Below are positions 8,017-17,491 of a stretch of DNA of 64,000 nt, piece by piece. Every line of letters begins with the position of its first letter. Within the stretch, counting starts at the first letter, position 1. The notes beneath the pieces are model-generated. The model saw only the letters and a list, made by a program, of their open reading frames with translations, did not search any database and was not told the origin of the DNA. Source of the DNA: Kitasatospora albolonga (GTDB lineage: Bacteria > Actinomycetota > Actinomycetes > Streptomycetales > Streptomycetaceae); the NCBI GenBank assembly GCA_002082585.1, contig CP020563.1, positions 6,380,001 to 6,444,000 of the forward strand, given 5' to 3'. The position numbers were made by a program, and so were the translations under genes.

Positions 8017-9537
8017 ATGAGCAGCGGCAACCGGAGCGAAGCAGTGGACGTCCAGAAGAGCTACGAGGTGCGCACCTACGGGTGCCAGATGAACGTCCAC
8101 GACTCCGAACGGCTGTCGGGCCTCCTGGAGGACGCCGGTTACGTACGGGCCCCCGAAGGGGCCGACGGCGACGCCGACGTCGTCGTCTTCAACACCTGCG
8201 CGGTGCGGGAGAACGCCGACAACAAGCTCTACGGCAACCTCGGCCGCCTCGCCCCGATGAAGACCAGGCGCCCCGGGATGCAGATCGCCGTCGGCGGCTG
8301 CCTCGCCCAGAAGGACCGCGACACCATCGTCAAACGCGCCCCCTGGGTGGACGTCGTCTTCGGTACGCACAACATCGGCAAGCTGCCCGTGCTGCTGGAG
8401 CGCGCCCGTATCCAGGAGGAGGCGCAGATCGAGATCGCCGAATCCCTGGAGGCGTTCCCCTCCACGCTGCCGACCCGCCGCGAGTCCGCCTACGCCGCGT
8501 GGGTCTCCATCTCCGTCGGCTGCAACAACACCTGCACCTTCTGCATCGTCCCGGCGCTGCGCGGCAAGGAGAAGGACCGCCGCACCGGCGACATCCTGGC
8601 CGAGATCGAGGCCCTGGTCGCCGAGGGCGTGTCCGAGATCACCCTGCTCGGCCAGAACGTCAACGCGTACGGCTCCGACATCGGCGACCGTGAGGCGTTC
8701 TCCAAGCTGCTGCGCGCCTGCGGGAAGATCGAGGGCCTGGAGCGCGTCCGCTTTACCTCGCCGCACCCCCGCGACTTCACCGACGACGTCATCGCCGCCA
8801 TGGCCGAGACGCCCAATGTGATGCCGCAGCTCCACATGCCGATGCAGTCCGGTTCCGACCGCGTACTGAAGGCGATGCGTCGCTCCTACCGCCAGGAGCG
8901 CTTCCTCGGCATCATCGAGAAGGTGCGCGCCGCGATGCCCGACGCCGCCATCTCCACCGACATCATCGTGGGCTTCCCCGGCGAGACCGAGGAGGACTTC
9001 GAGCAGACGATGCACGCGGTCCGCGAGGCCCGTTTCGCCAACGCGTTCACCTTCCAGTACTCCAAGCGCCCCGGGACCCCGGCCGCCGACATGGACGGGC
9101 AGATCCCCAAGGAGGTCGTGCAGGAGCGGTACATGCGGCTGTCCGCCCTCCAGGAGCAGATCTCCTGGGACGAGAACAAGAAGCAGGTCGGCCGCACCCT
9201 GGAGGTCATGGTCGCCGAGGGCGAGGGCCGCAAGGACGGCGCCACCCAGCGCCTCTCCGGCCGGGCCCCCGACAACCGCCTGGTCCACTTCACCCAGCCC
9301 GAGCAGCCCGTGCGCCCCGGTGACGTGGTGACCGTCGAGATCACCTACGCCGCCCCGCACCACCTGCTCGCCGAGGGCACCCCGCTCGCGGTACGGGCCA
9401 CCCGCGCGGGCGACGCCTGGGAGAAGCGCACCACGGCAGCCGCCGCCAAGCCGTCCGGAGTGATGCTCGGCCTCCCCACGATCGGCGCCCCGGCCCCGCT
9501 CCCGGCCGCCGCGGCACCGGCCTGCGGGATCGGCTGA
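8017..9537 (+). CDS. miaB: tRNA-2-methylthio-N6-dimethylallyladenosine synthase MiaB
   Basis: 506-residue radical SAM methylthiotransferase that converts i6A37 to ms2i6A37 in tRNAs reading UNN codons. The N-terminal domain carries the three cysteines for the auxiliary 4Fe-4S cluster (YGCQMN, NTCAVRE, GGCLAQ); the radical SAM CxxxCxxC is [13 protein letters not shown]-like region follows near residues 385-450, and the last 50 residues are a low-complexity tail. ATG 8017 is chosen because a TACCCT -10 element (8005-8010) ends 6 bp before it and there is no ribosome binding site, as in leaderless genes. miaA lies 1.5 kb downstream. Confidence 0.95.
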   Translation: MSSGNRSEAVDVQKSYEVRTYGCQMNVHDSERLSGLLEDAGYVRAPEGADGDADVVVFNTCAVRENADNKLYGNLGRLAPMKTRRPGMQIAVGGCLAQKDRDTIVKRAPWVDVVFGTHNIGKLPVLLERARIQEEAQIEIAESLEAFPSTLPTRRESAYAAWVSISVGCNNTCTFCIVPALRGKEKDRRTGDILAEIEALVAEGVSEITLLGQNVNAYGSDIGDREAFSKLLRACGKIEGLERVRFTSPHPRDFTDDVIAAMAETPNVMPQLHMPMQSGSDRVLKAMRRSYRQERFLGIIEKVRAAMPDAAISTDIIVGFPGETEEDFEQTMHAVREARFANAFTFQYSKRPGTPAADMDGQIPKEVVQERYMRLSALQEQISWDENKKQVGRTLEVMVAEGEGRKDGATQRLSGRAPDNRLVHFTQPEQPVRPGDVVTVEITYAAPHHLLAEGTPLAVRATRAGDAWEKRTTAAAAKPSGVMLGLPTIGAPAPLPAAAAPACGIG

Positions 9538-9590
9538 CCGTACGGGGGCGGCGGGCCGCCGGGCGGGCGGGGGTGGCCGGGTGCGAGGAA

Positions 9591-9718
9591 CGCCGGGCCG
9601 GGTGACCGTGAGCGATGGATCGCCAGCCGGGCAGGGTGCCCGAGGGTGACGGACCGCCGGGCCGGGTGACCGGGGGCGATGGATCGCCAGCCGGGTCGGA
9701 GTGATCGTGGGCGGCGGG
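9591..9718 (+). repeat. 64-bp direct repeat, two copies
   Basis: CGCCGGGCCGGGTGACC starts copies at 9591 and 9655. Each copy contains GCGATGGATCGC, a short inverted repeat. Together with a third partial copy near 9711-9730 this fills most of the 266-bp gap after miaB. No gene is seen in that gap. Confidence 0.7.
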
Positions 9719-9803
9719 CCGTCGGCCGGGCCGGGGTGGCGCGAGCTGCCCTCGCCGTACGGGGGCGCGGTGGGCTGTCCCCCTGCCCAGTACGCTGACC
9801 GGC

Positions 9804-10529
9804 ATGCTTGTCGCCGCCGCCGTGTGCCCCTGTCCGCCGCTCCTGGTGCCCGAGGTCGCCGCCGGGGCCGCGCCCGAACTCGACCCGGCACGCGCCGCGT
9901 GCCTGGACGCGGTGGGGGTGCTCGCTGCCTCCCGCCCCGATCTGCTCGTGGTCGTCGGGCCGGGGGACGGCCGGACCGCGGGGAGCTACCCGGCGGGCGC
10001 GCACGGCTCGTTCCGGGGCTTCGGCGTCGGCCTCGACGTCACCCTGGGCCCGGAGGCGGCCCAGGCCGCCACGGAACCACCCCTGCCCGGTTCCCTCGCC
10101 GTCGGCGCGTGGCTGCTGGACCGGGCCCGCTGGGCGGGCACCCCGGGCGCGGCGGTCGAGGGGCTCGCCGTCGACGAACGCAGCCCCGCCGCCGCGTGCG
10201 CGCGGGCCGGACAGGAGCTGGCCGCCCGCGCCGACCGCGTCGCGCTCCTGGTCATGGGCGACGGCAGCGCCTGCCGCACCCTCAAGGCGCCCGGCTACCT
10301 GGACGAGCGGGCCGAGACCTTCGACGCCCGGGCCACCGAGGCGCTGGGTACGGCGGACCTCGCCGCACTCGACGCCCTGGACGAGACCCTCGCGTACGAA
10401 CTGAAGGCGGCCGGCCGGGCCCCCTGGCAGCTGCTCAGCGGCGCCGCACGGGGCGCGGGCCTCGGCGGACGGCTCCTGTACGAGGACGCGCCCTACGGGG
10501 TCGGCTACACCGTCGCCGCCTGGTCCTGA
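9804..10529 (+). CDS. LigB-like (class III extradiol dioxygenase-like) protein
   Basis: 241 residues. The opening MLVAAAVCPCPPLLVPEVAA and the region around 'VALLVMGDGSACRTLKAPGY' match the subunit-B fold of class III extradiol ring-cleavage dioxygenases. The metal-binding histidines are not evident: the usual PHPP reads PCPP and the second histidine motif reads VVGPGDG. It is thus unlikely to be an active Fe(II) dioxygenase. It is conserved between miaB and miaA in streptomycetes as I recall; its role is unknown. TACGCT (9791-9796), 7 bp before the ATG, indicates a leaderless transcript. Confidence 0.75.
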   Translation: MLVAAAVCPCPPLLVPEVAAGAAPELDPARAACLDAVGVLAASRPDLLVVVGPGDGRTAGSYPAGAHGSFRGFGVGLDVTLGPEAAQAATEPPLPGSLAVGAWLLDRARWAGTPGAAVEGLAVDERSPAAACARAGQELAARADRVALLVMGDGSACRTLKAPGYLDERAETFDARATEALGTADLAALDALDETLAYELKAAGRAPWQLLSGAARGAGLGGRLLYEDAPYGVGYTVAAWS

Positions 10530-10537
10530 ACCGAACA

Positions 10538-10579
10538 GGCCGACGGCGGCCCCGGAGAGTTCCGGGGCCGCCGTCGGCC
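10538..10579. terminator. Bidirectional terminator, perfect 19-bp stem
   Basis: GGCCGACGGCGGCCCCGGA (10538-10556) pairs perfectly with 10561-10579 over a GAGT loop. It lies between two convergent genes. Confidence 0.85.
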
Positions 10580-10598
10580 AAGCCCTGCCGCCGCCGGG

Positions 10599-10865
10599 TC
10601 AGGAAGCGGGCGGCGGAGGGGGAGGCGTGGTGCCGGGAGTGCCAGGAGTGCCGTCGTCCTTCTGGCCCAGCTTGTCGACGGCTTCCTTTGCCTTGCGCGT
10701 ACCGGAATCGATCTTGTCGCTGTACTTGCCCTTGGTCTTCTCGTCGACCGTGCGCGCGGCCTTGTCGAGCCCCTGCCCGATCTTGTCCCCGTGCTGCTGC
10801 GCGAGGTCGCCGACCTTTTCCTTGGCCGGTCCCAGCTTGGCCTTCAGGTTGTCCAGGAACCCCAT
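10599..10865 (-). CDS. Small antitoxin-like protein (MT0933/Rv0909 family)
   Basis: 88 residues. It begins MGFLDNLKAKLGPAKEKVGD and continues as a charged, lysine-rich amphipathic helix, ending in a Gly/Thr/Pro tail (TPPPPPPAS). This matches the small actinobacterial proteins annotated as antitoxins after M. tuberculosis Rv0909. No toxin gene of the matching type is adjacent, so the antitoxin label may be wrong; a general stress or DNA- or membrane-associated helix is equally possible. The ATG is preceded by an AAGG-type ribosome binding site. Confidence 0.65.
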   Translation of the reverse strand: MGFLDNLKAKLGPAKEKVGDLAQQHGDKIGQGLDKAARTVDEKTKGKYSDKIDSGTRKAKEAVDKLGQKDDGTPGTPGTTPPPPPPAS

Positions 10866-11003
10866 TGGGTCACCTTCCGTGCAGTGAGGACGGTCTGCGG
10901 GAGCGTTCTCCCGCCTCCCATTGTCCGTCACCTGTCGCGTCCTGCCGACTTCACTCGCCGTACGGCGTACGGTCGCCGTCCTGAGGTTTGGGAGACTGTC
11001 CCG

Positions 11004-11942
11004 GTGACACCTCCCGCTTCCGCCCCCCGCGTCATCACCGTCGTCGGCCCCACCGCGGCCGGCAAATCCGATCTGGGGGTCTTCCTCGCCCGGAAACTCG
11101 GCGGTGAGGTGGTCAACGCCGACTCCATGCAGCTCTACCGGGGCATGGACATCGGTACGGCGAAGATGACACCCGCCGAGCGCGCGGGCGTCCCGCACCA
11201 CCTGCTGGACATCTGGGACGTCACCCAGGCCGCCAGCGTCGCCGAGTACCAGCGCCTCGCCCGGCTGGAGATCGACCGGCTGCTCGCCGAGGGCCGTACG
11301 CCGATCCTCGTCGGCGGCTCCGGGCTGTACGTGAAGGGCGCCATCGACGCCCTGGAGTTCCCCGGTACGGACCCGGGGGTGCGCGCCCGGCTCGAACAGG
11401 AGCTGGCCGAGGAGGGCTCCGGCTTCCTGCACCGGCGCCTGGCCACCGAGGACCCCGAGGCCGCCCGGTCCATCCTCGCGAGCAACGGCCGCCGCATCGT
11501 CCGCGCCCTCGAAGTCATCGAGATCACCGGCAAGCCCTTCACCGCCAACCTCCCCGGCGACGAGCCGGTCTACGAGGCCGTGCAGATCGGCGTCGACGTG
11601 GACCGCCCCGAGCTCGACGAGCGCATCGCCCTGCGCGTCGACCGGATGTGGGAGGCCGGCCTCGTGGACGAGGTGCGCGACCTGGAGGCCGCCGGGCTGC
11701 GCGACGGCCTGACCGCCTCACGGGCCCTCGGCTACCAGCAGGTCCTCGCGGCGCTCGCGGGGGAGTGCACGGAGGAGGAGGCGCGGGCCGAGACCGTACG
11801 CGCCACCAAGCGCTTCGCCCGTCGGCAGGACTCCTGGTTCCGCCGCGACCCGCGCGTCCGGTGGCTGGGTGGCGGACACCGTGACCGGGAGGAACTCCCG
11901 CACCGGGCGCTGACGTTGATCGAACGAGCGGTCACAGCCTGA
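11004..11942 (+). CDS. miaA: tRNA dimethylallyltransferase MiaA
   Basis: 312 residues. Transfers dimethylallyl from DMAPP to A37 of tRNAs reading UNN codons, the step before MiaB. P-loop GPTAAGKS at about residues 14-21, the substrate motif DSMQLYRGMDIGTAK, and the late motifs ALGYQQVLAAL and TKRFARRQDSWFR are present. The frame is open well upstream, but GTG 11004 gives the length and N-terminus usual for the family. Confidence 0.94.
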   Translation: MTPPASAPRVITVVGPTAAGKSDLGVFLARKLGGEVVNADSMQLYRGMDIGTAKMTPAERAGVPHHLLDIWDVTQAASVAEYQRLARLEIDRLLAEGRTPILVGGSGLYVKGAIDALEFPGTDPGVRARLEQELAEEGSGFLHRRLATEDPEAARSILASNGRRIVRALEVIEITGKPFTANLPGDEPVYEAVQIGVDVDRPELDERIALRVDRMWEAGLVDEVRDLEAAGLRDGLTASRALGYQQVLAALAGECTEEEARAETVRATKRFARRQDSWFRRDPRVRWLGGGHRDREELPHRALTLIERAVTA

Positions 11943-12043
11943 TCACGTGATGGCATCGGGACGCTCCGCCCGTCAATTCGGCGCCCGTGACCGTGCCATC
12001 ATCGAGCATCGATCCACCAGTGCAGTCCGAGTTGGGAGGGCGC

Positions 12044-12490
12044 GTGGCGATGGAGGCCGGCCCTCGCGACACGGAGCAGCACGACGTACCGCCGCCGCGG
12101 CAGAGCGCGGGGCGGCTGAGCCCCGACGGGCCCGACGAGCAGGACGTGGCCCCCGAGGTCGAGGTCGAGCTCAGGCCCGCCCGCAGACTGCGGATCTGGC
12201 AGCTCGCGCCCATCGTCATGCTGGCCGCCGTCGGCTCCCTGATGTTCGCCTTCCCGCTCGCCTTCGAGTTCGGTGACGGCGGTGCCGTCGTCGCCATGCT
12301 CGGGCTCCTGATCAGCGGCTGCGCGGCAGGCTGGGGCATGATGGCCGCCCGCCGCGTCGGCCACACCTGGCCCGGCCTGCCTGCCCGGGGCTCGGGCGAC
12401 CGCCCCGACTGGCGTGTGATCGCCCTCTACGTGACCATGGGCGCCGGGCTCGTCGCCCTCGCCGTCTGGCGCGTCGCCCGGCTGCGCTGA
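12044..12490 (+). CDS. Small integral membrane protein
   Basis: 148 residues. The N-terminal 50 are charged and probably disordered; three or four hydrophobic segments follow (IVMLAAVGSLMFAFPLAF, AVVAMLGLLISGCAAGW, VIALYVTMGAGLVALAVW). GTG 12044 is chosen because a GGGAGG site precedes it at 12034-12039; an upstream GTG at 11987 has none. Located between miaA and dapF. Function unknown. Confidence 0.75.
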   Translation: MAMEAGPRDTEQHDVPPPRQSAGRLSPDGPDEQDVAPEVEVELRPARRLRIWQLAPIVMLAAVGSLMFAFPLAFEFGDGGAVVAMLGLLISGCAAGWGMMAARRVGHTWPGLPARGSGDRPDWRVIALYVTMGAGLVALAVWRVARLR

Positions 12491-12558
12491 CCCCCCACCC
12501 TCCTCGCGGTCCGGGTCCGGTTTCGCGGGCTGTCGGTGGCGGCTCGTACAGTTGCCCT

Positions 12559-13431
12559 GTGAGCACTTCGCAGATCGCCTTCCTCAAGGGTCACGGCACC
12601 GAGAACGACTTCGTGATCGTCCCCGACCCGGACAACGCCCTCACGCTGCCCGCCTCCGTCGTCGCGCAGATCTGCGACCGCCGGGCCGGTATCGGCGGGG
12701 ACGGCCTGCTGCACGTCGTCCGCTCCGCCGCCCACCCCGAGGCCCGGGACATGGCCGCCGAGGCCGAGTGGTTCATGGACTACCGCAACGCGGACGGCTC
12801 CATCGCCGAGATGTGCGGCAACGGGGTGCGCGTCTTCGCCCACCACCTCCAGCGTGCGGGCCTGGTCGAGCAGGGCGGGCTCGCCGTCGCCACCCGGGGC
12901 GGCGTCAAGCAGGTCCACATCGCCAAGGACGGCGACATCACCGTCTCCATGGGGCGCGCCCTGCTGCCCGAGGAGAGCGGCACGGTCGCCGTCGGGGAGC
13001 GCAGCTGGCCCTCCCGCAACGTCAACATGGGCAACCCGCACGCCGTCGCCTTCGTCGAGGACCTCGCCCACGCCGGAGACCTCCTCTCGGCCCCTCCGGT
13101 CAGCCCCGCGACGGTCTACCCCGAGGGTGTCAACGTCGAGTTCGTGGTCGACCGGGGCCCGCGCCACGTCGCCATGCGCGTCCACGAGCGCGGCTCCGGC
13201 GAGACCCGCTCCTGCGGTACCGGCGCCTGCGCGGTGGCCGTCGCCGCCGCCCGCCGGGACGGCACGGACCCGGCGGTGACCGGCCTCCCCGTGACGTACC
13301 GGGTGGACCTCCCCGGCGGCACCCTGACCATCACCGAGCACCCGGACGGGGCGGTCGACATGACCGGCGCCGCCGTGATCGTCGCCGAGGGCACCATCGA
13401 CCCGGCGTGGCTCGAAGCGGCGAGGGGCTGA
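12559..13431 (+). CDS. dapF: Diaminopimelate epimerase DapF
   Basis: 290 residues. Interconverts LL- and meso-diaminopimelate in the lysine and peptidoglycan pathway; streptomycetes use the LL form in their wall. Both catalytic cysteines are visible, in EMCGNGVR and RSCGTGAC, along with FLKGHGTENDF at the N-terminus. A TACAGT -10 (12547-12552) ends 6 bp before the GTG, and there is no ribosome binding site, so the mRNA is probably leaderless. Confidence 0.95.
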   Translation: MSTSQIAFLKGHGTENDFVIVPDPDNALTLPASVVAQICDRRAGIGGDGLLHVVRSAAHPEARDMAAEAEWFMDYRNADGSIAEMCGNGVRVFAHHLQRAGLVEQGGLAVATRGGVKQVHIAKDGDITVSMGRALLPEESGTVAVGERSWPSRNVNMGNPHAVAFVEDLAHAGDLLSAPPVSPATVYPEGVNVEFVVDRGPRHVAMRVHERGSGETRSCGTGACAVAVAAARRDGTDPAVTGLPVTYRVDLPGGTLTITEHPDGAVDMTGAAVIVAEGTIDPAWLEAARG

Positions 13432-13445
13432 CCGCCGGGCGACGG

Positions 13446-13514
13446 ACCGGCCGACCACCGAGCGGTCCGTGGCCCTGCGCTTGACCGGACCGTGACCGGC
13501 CGACCGCCGAGCGG
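13446..13514 (+). repeat. Direct repeat after dapF
   Basis: GACCGGCCGACC[A/G]CCGAGCGG occurs at about 13446-13466 and 13494-13514 in the 250-bp dapF to RSH gap. No gene is seen there. Confidence 0.55.
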
Positions 13515-13682
13515 CTCCCCGTTCGAAACCGTGGTCGGTCGGAGCTTCGCTCGAATGGGTGATCCGTTTCACGCTGGGCGAGAGCCGGACTGCGCCACGT
13601 GGTGGGGTCGATAGCATCAAGCACCGGCCCGGAGAAGCGTCCGCCTCTCCCCACCGCCGGTCGACGTCGCCGGAGGTGCCCC

Positions 13683-15836
13683 ATGAGTGCAGAGGCCGCC
13701 GATCCCGCCGCCCCGCCCCGCAGGCGGAGCCGGCCCAGGATCGATCTGCGCAGACTGGGCCGGGTGGCGCTGCTCGGCCCCGTCCCCCGCGACCGGCTGC
13801 CCGATGCCATCGGCCATGTCGCCGATGCGCACCGCGCCCACCACCCCGACGCCGACCTGGGCATCCTCCACCGCGCCTACGTCCTCGCGGAGTCCTCGCA
13901 CCGGGGCCAGATGCGCAAGAGCGGCGAGCCGTACATCACCCACCCGCTGGCCGTCACCCTGATCCTCGCCGAGCTCGGCGCCGAGACCACCACCCTGACC
14001 GCCTCCCTCCTCCACGACACCGTCGAGGACACCGAGGTGACGCTCGATCAGGTGCGGGAGCAGTTCGGCGAGGAGGTCTGCTATCTCGTCGACGGCGTCA
14101 CCAAGCTGGAGAAGGTCGACTACGGCGCCGCCGCCGAGCCGGAGACCTTCCGCAAGATGCTCGTCGCCACCGGCAACGACGTCCGGGTCATGTCGATCAA
14201 ACTGGCCGACCGGCTGCACAACATGCGCACCCTCACCGTGATGCGCCCCGAGAAACAGGCCCGGATCGCCAAGGTCACCCGGGACGTCCTCATCCCGCTG
14301 GCCGAACGGCTCGGCGTACAGGCGCTCAAGACCGAGCTGGAGGACCTGGTCTTCGCCATCCTGGACCCCGAGGGGTACGAGGAGACCCGCGCCCTCATCG
14401 CCGGTGCCACGGGCGGCGAGGACCCCCTGTCCGCCATCGCCGACAACGTACGTACCACCCTGCGGGAAGCGGGCATCGGCGCCGAAGTCCTCATCCGGCC
14501 GCGCCACTTCGTCTCCGTGCACCGGGTCCGCAGGAAACGCGGCGAGCTGCGCCCCACCGACTTCGGCCGGCTGCTCGTCCTGGTCGGCGAGGACGCCGAC
14601 TGCTACGCCGTCCTCGGTGAGCTGCACACCTGCTTCACCCCGGTGGTCTCCGAGTTCAAGGACTTCATCGCCGCCCCCAAGTTCAACCTGTACCAGTCGC
14701 TGCACACCGCCGTCGTCGGCCCCGGGGGCGCCGTCGCCGAAGTCCTCATCCGTACGCACCGGATGCACAAGGTCGCCGAGGCGGGCGTCGTCGCCCTCGG
14801 CAACCCGTACGCCCACGACGCCACCGCCCCCCAGCAGGCCGAGCCCTCCGACGGCGAGCGCGCCGACCCGACCCGGCCCGGCTGGCTCTCCCGGCTGCTG
14901 GACTGGCAGGAGTCCGCCACCGACCCCGACACCTTCTGGACCACCCTGCGCGCCGACCTCGCCCAGGACCGCGAGATCACCGTGTTCCGCACCGACGGCA
15001 GGACGCTCGGCCTGCCCGCCGGGGCCAGCTGCGTCGACGCCGCCTACGCCCAGCACGGGGAGCGGGCGCACGCCTGCATCGGGGCCCGGGTCAACGGCCG
15101 CCTGGCCACCCTGAGCACCGTCCTCAGCGACGGGGACACCGTGCAGCTCCTGCTCGCCCAGGACACCGCGTCCGGCCCGTCCCCCGAGTGGCTGGACCAC
15201 GCCCGCACCCCCGCCGCCCGGATCGCGATCACCGGCTGGCTCTCCGCCCACCCCGACGACCCCGGCCCGGAGGCCGGGGGAGCGAACGGCGGCGACGGCC
15301 GTACGGAACCGGCGGCCGACGGCCCGCAGTCCACCGCACCCGCCCGCACCAGGTCCGGGGGCCGCGCGGCCAACGTCGTCGTCGACGGCCCGGAGAGCCC
15401 GGCCCGGCTGGCGGGCTGCTGTACGCCGGTGCCCCCGGACGAGGTGGTCGGCTTCGTCGTCCGGGGCGGCGCCGTCACCGTGCACCGCCTGGAGTGCCCC
15501 GCCGTCGCCCGGATGCGGGAGATCGGCCGCGCCCCCGTCGCGGCCCGCTGGCGCGACGAGGACGGCGGGAGCGACGCCGCGGGCTGCCGGGTCACCCTCG
15601 TCGCGGAGTCCTTCGGACGGCCCCGGCTGCTGGCCGACCTCACCGAGGCCATCGCCACGGCCGACGCGGCCATCGTCTCCGCCACCGTCGAACCGCCCAG
15701 CGAACAGCGCGTCCGGCACACCTACACCCTCCAGCTCCCCGACGCCGCCGGGCTGCCCGCCCTGATGCGGGCCATGCGCGAGGTCGCCGGGGTCTACGAC
15801 GTCAGCCGCGCCCAGCACCCGGCCGCCACCGGCTGA
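13683..15836 (+). CDS. rshA: RelA/SpoT homologue (RshA-like)
   Basis: 717 residues, with the domain order of long RSH enzymes that make or degrade (p)ppGpp. The HD hydrolase domain is intact: His in ITHPLAV, then SLLHDTVEDT and LADRLHNMRTL. The synthetase-like domain (about residues 250-375) keeps FKDFIAAPKFNLYQSLHT and the glutamate in AEVLIRT, but the usual DLxAxR reads DFGRLLVLV and the AAHWxY element reads VVALGNPY. A TGS domain follows, then a cysteine motif (LAGCCTP) and a C-terminal ACT domain. The ATG at 13683 has a GGAGG site 6 nt upstream. It corresponds by position to S. coelicolor rshA, distinct from the relA gene elsewhere. Confidence 0.9.
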   Translation: MSAEAADPAAPPRRRSRPRIDLRRLGRVALLGPVPRDRLPDAIGHVADAHRAHHPDADLGILHRAYVLAESSHRGQMRKSGEPYITHPLAVTLILAELGAETTTLTASLLHDTVEDTEVTLDQVREQFGEEVCYLVDGVTKLEKVDYGAAAEPETFRKMLVATGNDVRVMSIKLADRLHNMRTLTVMRPEKQARIAKVTRDVLIPLAERLGVQALKTELEDLVFAILDPEGYEETRALIAGATGGEDPLSAIADNVRTTLREAGIGAEVLIRPRHFVSVHRVRRKRGELRPTDFGRLLVLVGEDADCYAVLGELHTCFTPVVSEFKDFIAAPKFNLYQSLHTAVVGPGGAVAEVLIRTHRMHKVAEAGVVALGNPYAHDATAPQQAEPSDGERADPTRPGWLSRLLDWQESATDPDTFWTTLRADLAQDREITVFRTDGRTLGLPAGASCVDAAYAQHGERAHACIGARVNGRLATLSTVLSDGDTVQLLLAQDTASGPSPEWLDHARTPAARIAITGWLSAHPDDPGPEAGGANGGDGRTEPAADGPQSTAPARTRSGGRAANVVVDGPESPARLAGCCTPVPPDEVVGFVVRGGAVTVHRLECPAVARMREIGRAPVAARWRDEDGGSDAAGCRVTLVAESFGRPRLLADLTEAIATADAAIVSATVEPPSEQRVRHTYTLQLPDAAGLPALMRAMREVAGVYDVSRAQHPAATG

Positions 15837-15872
15837 CCGTCACCGGAGCGGCCCGGGGGCCCGCCCCGTTCG

Positions 15873-15896
15873 GGTGGTGCGGCGCGCGGCACCACC
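15873..15896 (+). terminator. Probable terminator after the RSH gene
   Basis: GGTGGTGC (15873-15880) pairs with GCACCACC (15889-15896) over an 8-nt loop, 37 bp after the stop. Confidence 0.45.
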
Positions 15897-15928
15897 GGGA
15901 GGGCGCCCGGCGCTGATAGCGGTAGTCC

Positions 15929-17386
15929 ATGCCGCTCCTCTCCCGCCGCCTGCGGGCCGCCCTCCTGGCCACCGCGTCGCTCTCCCTCGTCGCCGCCGCC
16001 GCCCTGCCCGACCCCGAGCCCCTCGGCATCGGTGACCGGCTCTTCCCCGAGCTGGGCAACCCCGGGTACGACGTCCTCACGTACGACATCGCCTTCACGT
16101 ACCACGGCAGCAACACCAAGCCCCTGGACGCCGTCACCAAGATCACGGCCCGCACCACCGCCCCGCTGGACCGGATCAACCTCGACTTCGCCCGGGGCAC
16201 CGTCCAGGGCGTCGAGGTCGACGGGGTGGCCGCCGACTTCGGCAGCAAGAACGAGGACCTGGTCATCCAGGCCCCCCGCCGCCTCCCCGCGGGCGTACCC
16301 CTGAACATCACCGTCCGGCACACCAGCGACCCGGCCGGAACCGCGGGCAACGGCGGCTGGATCCGCACCGCCGACGGGCTCGCCATGGCCAACCAGGCCG
16401 ACGCCGCCCACCGGGTCTTCCCGGGCAACGACCACCCCTCGGACAAGGCGCACTTCACCTTCCGCATCACCGCCCCCAAGGACCTCACGGCCGTCGCCAA
16501 CGGGCTGCCCGCCGGACACACCCGTAACGGCGCGACCACCACCTGGACGTACCGCACCGAGCACCCCATGGCCACCGAACTGGCCCAGGTCTCCATCGGC
16601 CGCTCCCACGTCCACCACCACACCGGCCCGCACGGACTGCCGCTGCGCGATGTCGTCCCGGCCGCCGACCGGGCCACGATGGAGCCCTGGCTGAAGAAGA
16701 CCCCCGCCCAGCTGGAGTGGATGGAGCGGCGGGTCGGCCGCTACCCCTTCGAGACGTACGGAGTCCTCGTCGCCGACAGCCGCATCGGCTTCGCGCTGGA
16801 GACCCAGACGATCTCGCTGTTCGGCAAGTCCTTCTTCACCGAGCCCGCCTACCCCGAGTGGTACGTCGACTCCGTGATGATCCACGAGCTGGCCCACCAG
16901 TGGTTCGGCAACAGCGTCTCGCCCGCCACCTGGTCCGACCTCTGGCTCAACGAGGGGCACGCCACCTGGTACGAGGCCCTGCACGCCGAGGAGAACGGGG
17001 GCGTGACCCTGGAACGGCGGATGCGTGAGGCGTACAGGCTCTCCGACGGCTGGCGGGCGGACGGCGGCCCGCCGGCCCGCCCGGACAGCCCGGCCGAGGG
17101 CGAGAAACTGAGTCTCTTCCGCCCGGTCGTCTACGACGGCAGCGCCCTGATCCTCTACGCCCTGCGCCAGGAGATCGGCGAGGCCGCCTTCGACCGGCTC
17201 CAGCGCACCTGGGTCCGTGTCCACCGGAACGGTACGGCGACCACCGAGGACTTCACCCGGCTCGCCTCCGGCATCGCCGGACGGGACCTGACGGCCTTCT
17301 TCGAGGGGTGGCTGTACGGGGAGAAGACCCCGCCGATGCCCGGGCACCCCGACTGGCGCGCGGCCGAACCGGCTGCCACCCCGTGA
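15929..17386 (+). CDS. Secreted M1-family metallopeptidase
   Basis: 485 residues with an N-terminal signal peptide (RRLRAALLATASLSLVAAAA). Zinc-binding HExxH is His319-Glu320-His323 in MIHELAHQWFGN, and the third ligand is Glu342 in WLNEGHATW, exactly 18 residues on, as in aminopeptidase N. The exopeptidase GxMEN motif is replaced by GFALETQT. It ends shortly after the catalytic domain, so it lacks the long C-terminal domain of PepN-type enzymes. Probably degrades peptides outside the cell; substrate unknown. Confidence 0.88.
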   Translation: MPLLSRRLRAALLATASLSLVAAAALPDPEPLGIGDRLFPELGNPGYDVLTYDIAFTYHGSNTKPLDAVTKITARTTAPLDRINLDFARGTVQGVEVDGVAADFGSKNEDLVIQAPRRLPAGVPLNITVRHTSDPAGTAGNGGWIRTADGLAMANQADAAHRVFPGNDHPSDKAHFTFRITAPKDLTAVANGLPAGHTRNGATTTWTYRTEHPMATELAQVSIGRSHVHHHTGPHGLPLRDVVPAADRATMEPWLKKTPAQLEWMERRVGRYPFETYGVLVADSRIGFALETQTISLFGKSFFTEPAYPEWYVDSVMIHELAHQWFGNSVSPATWSDLWLNEGHATWYEALHAEENGGVTLERRMREAYRLSDGWRADGGPPARPDSPAEGEKLSLFRPVVYDGSALILYALRQEIGEAAFDRLQRTWVRVHRNGTATTEDFTRLASGIAGRDLTAFFEGWLYGEKTPPMPGHPDWRAAEPAATP

Positions 17387-17491
17387 GCGCGGGGGAAAAC
17401 CCCAGTGACGGGGCCGGTGGGGCCGTGCCACTATCGAACGCGTCGGCACGGCGGACCGCACGGGACCGCCCGGCGGTGGTGACGGTGATCG

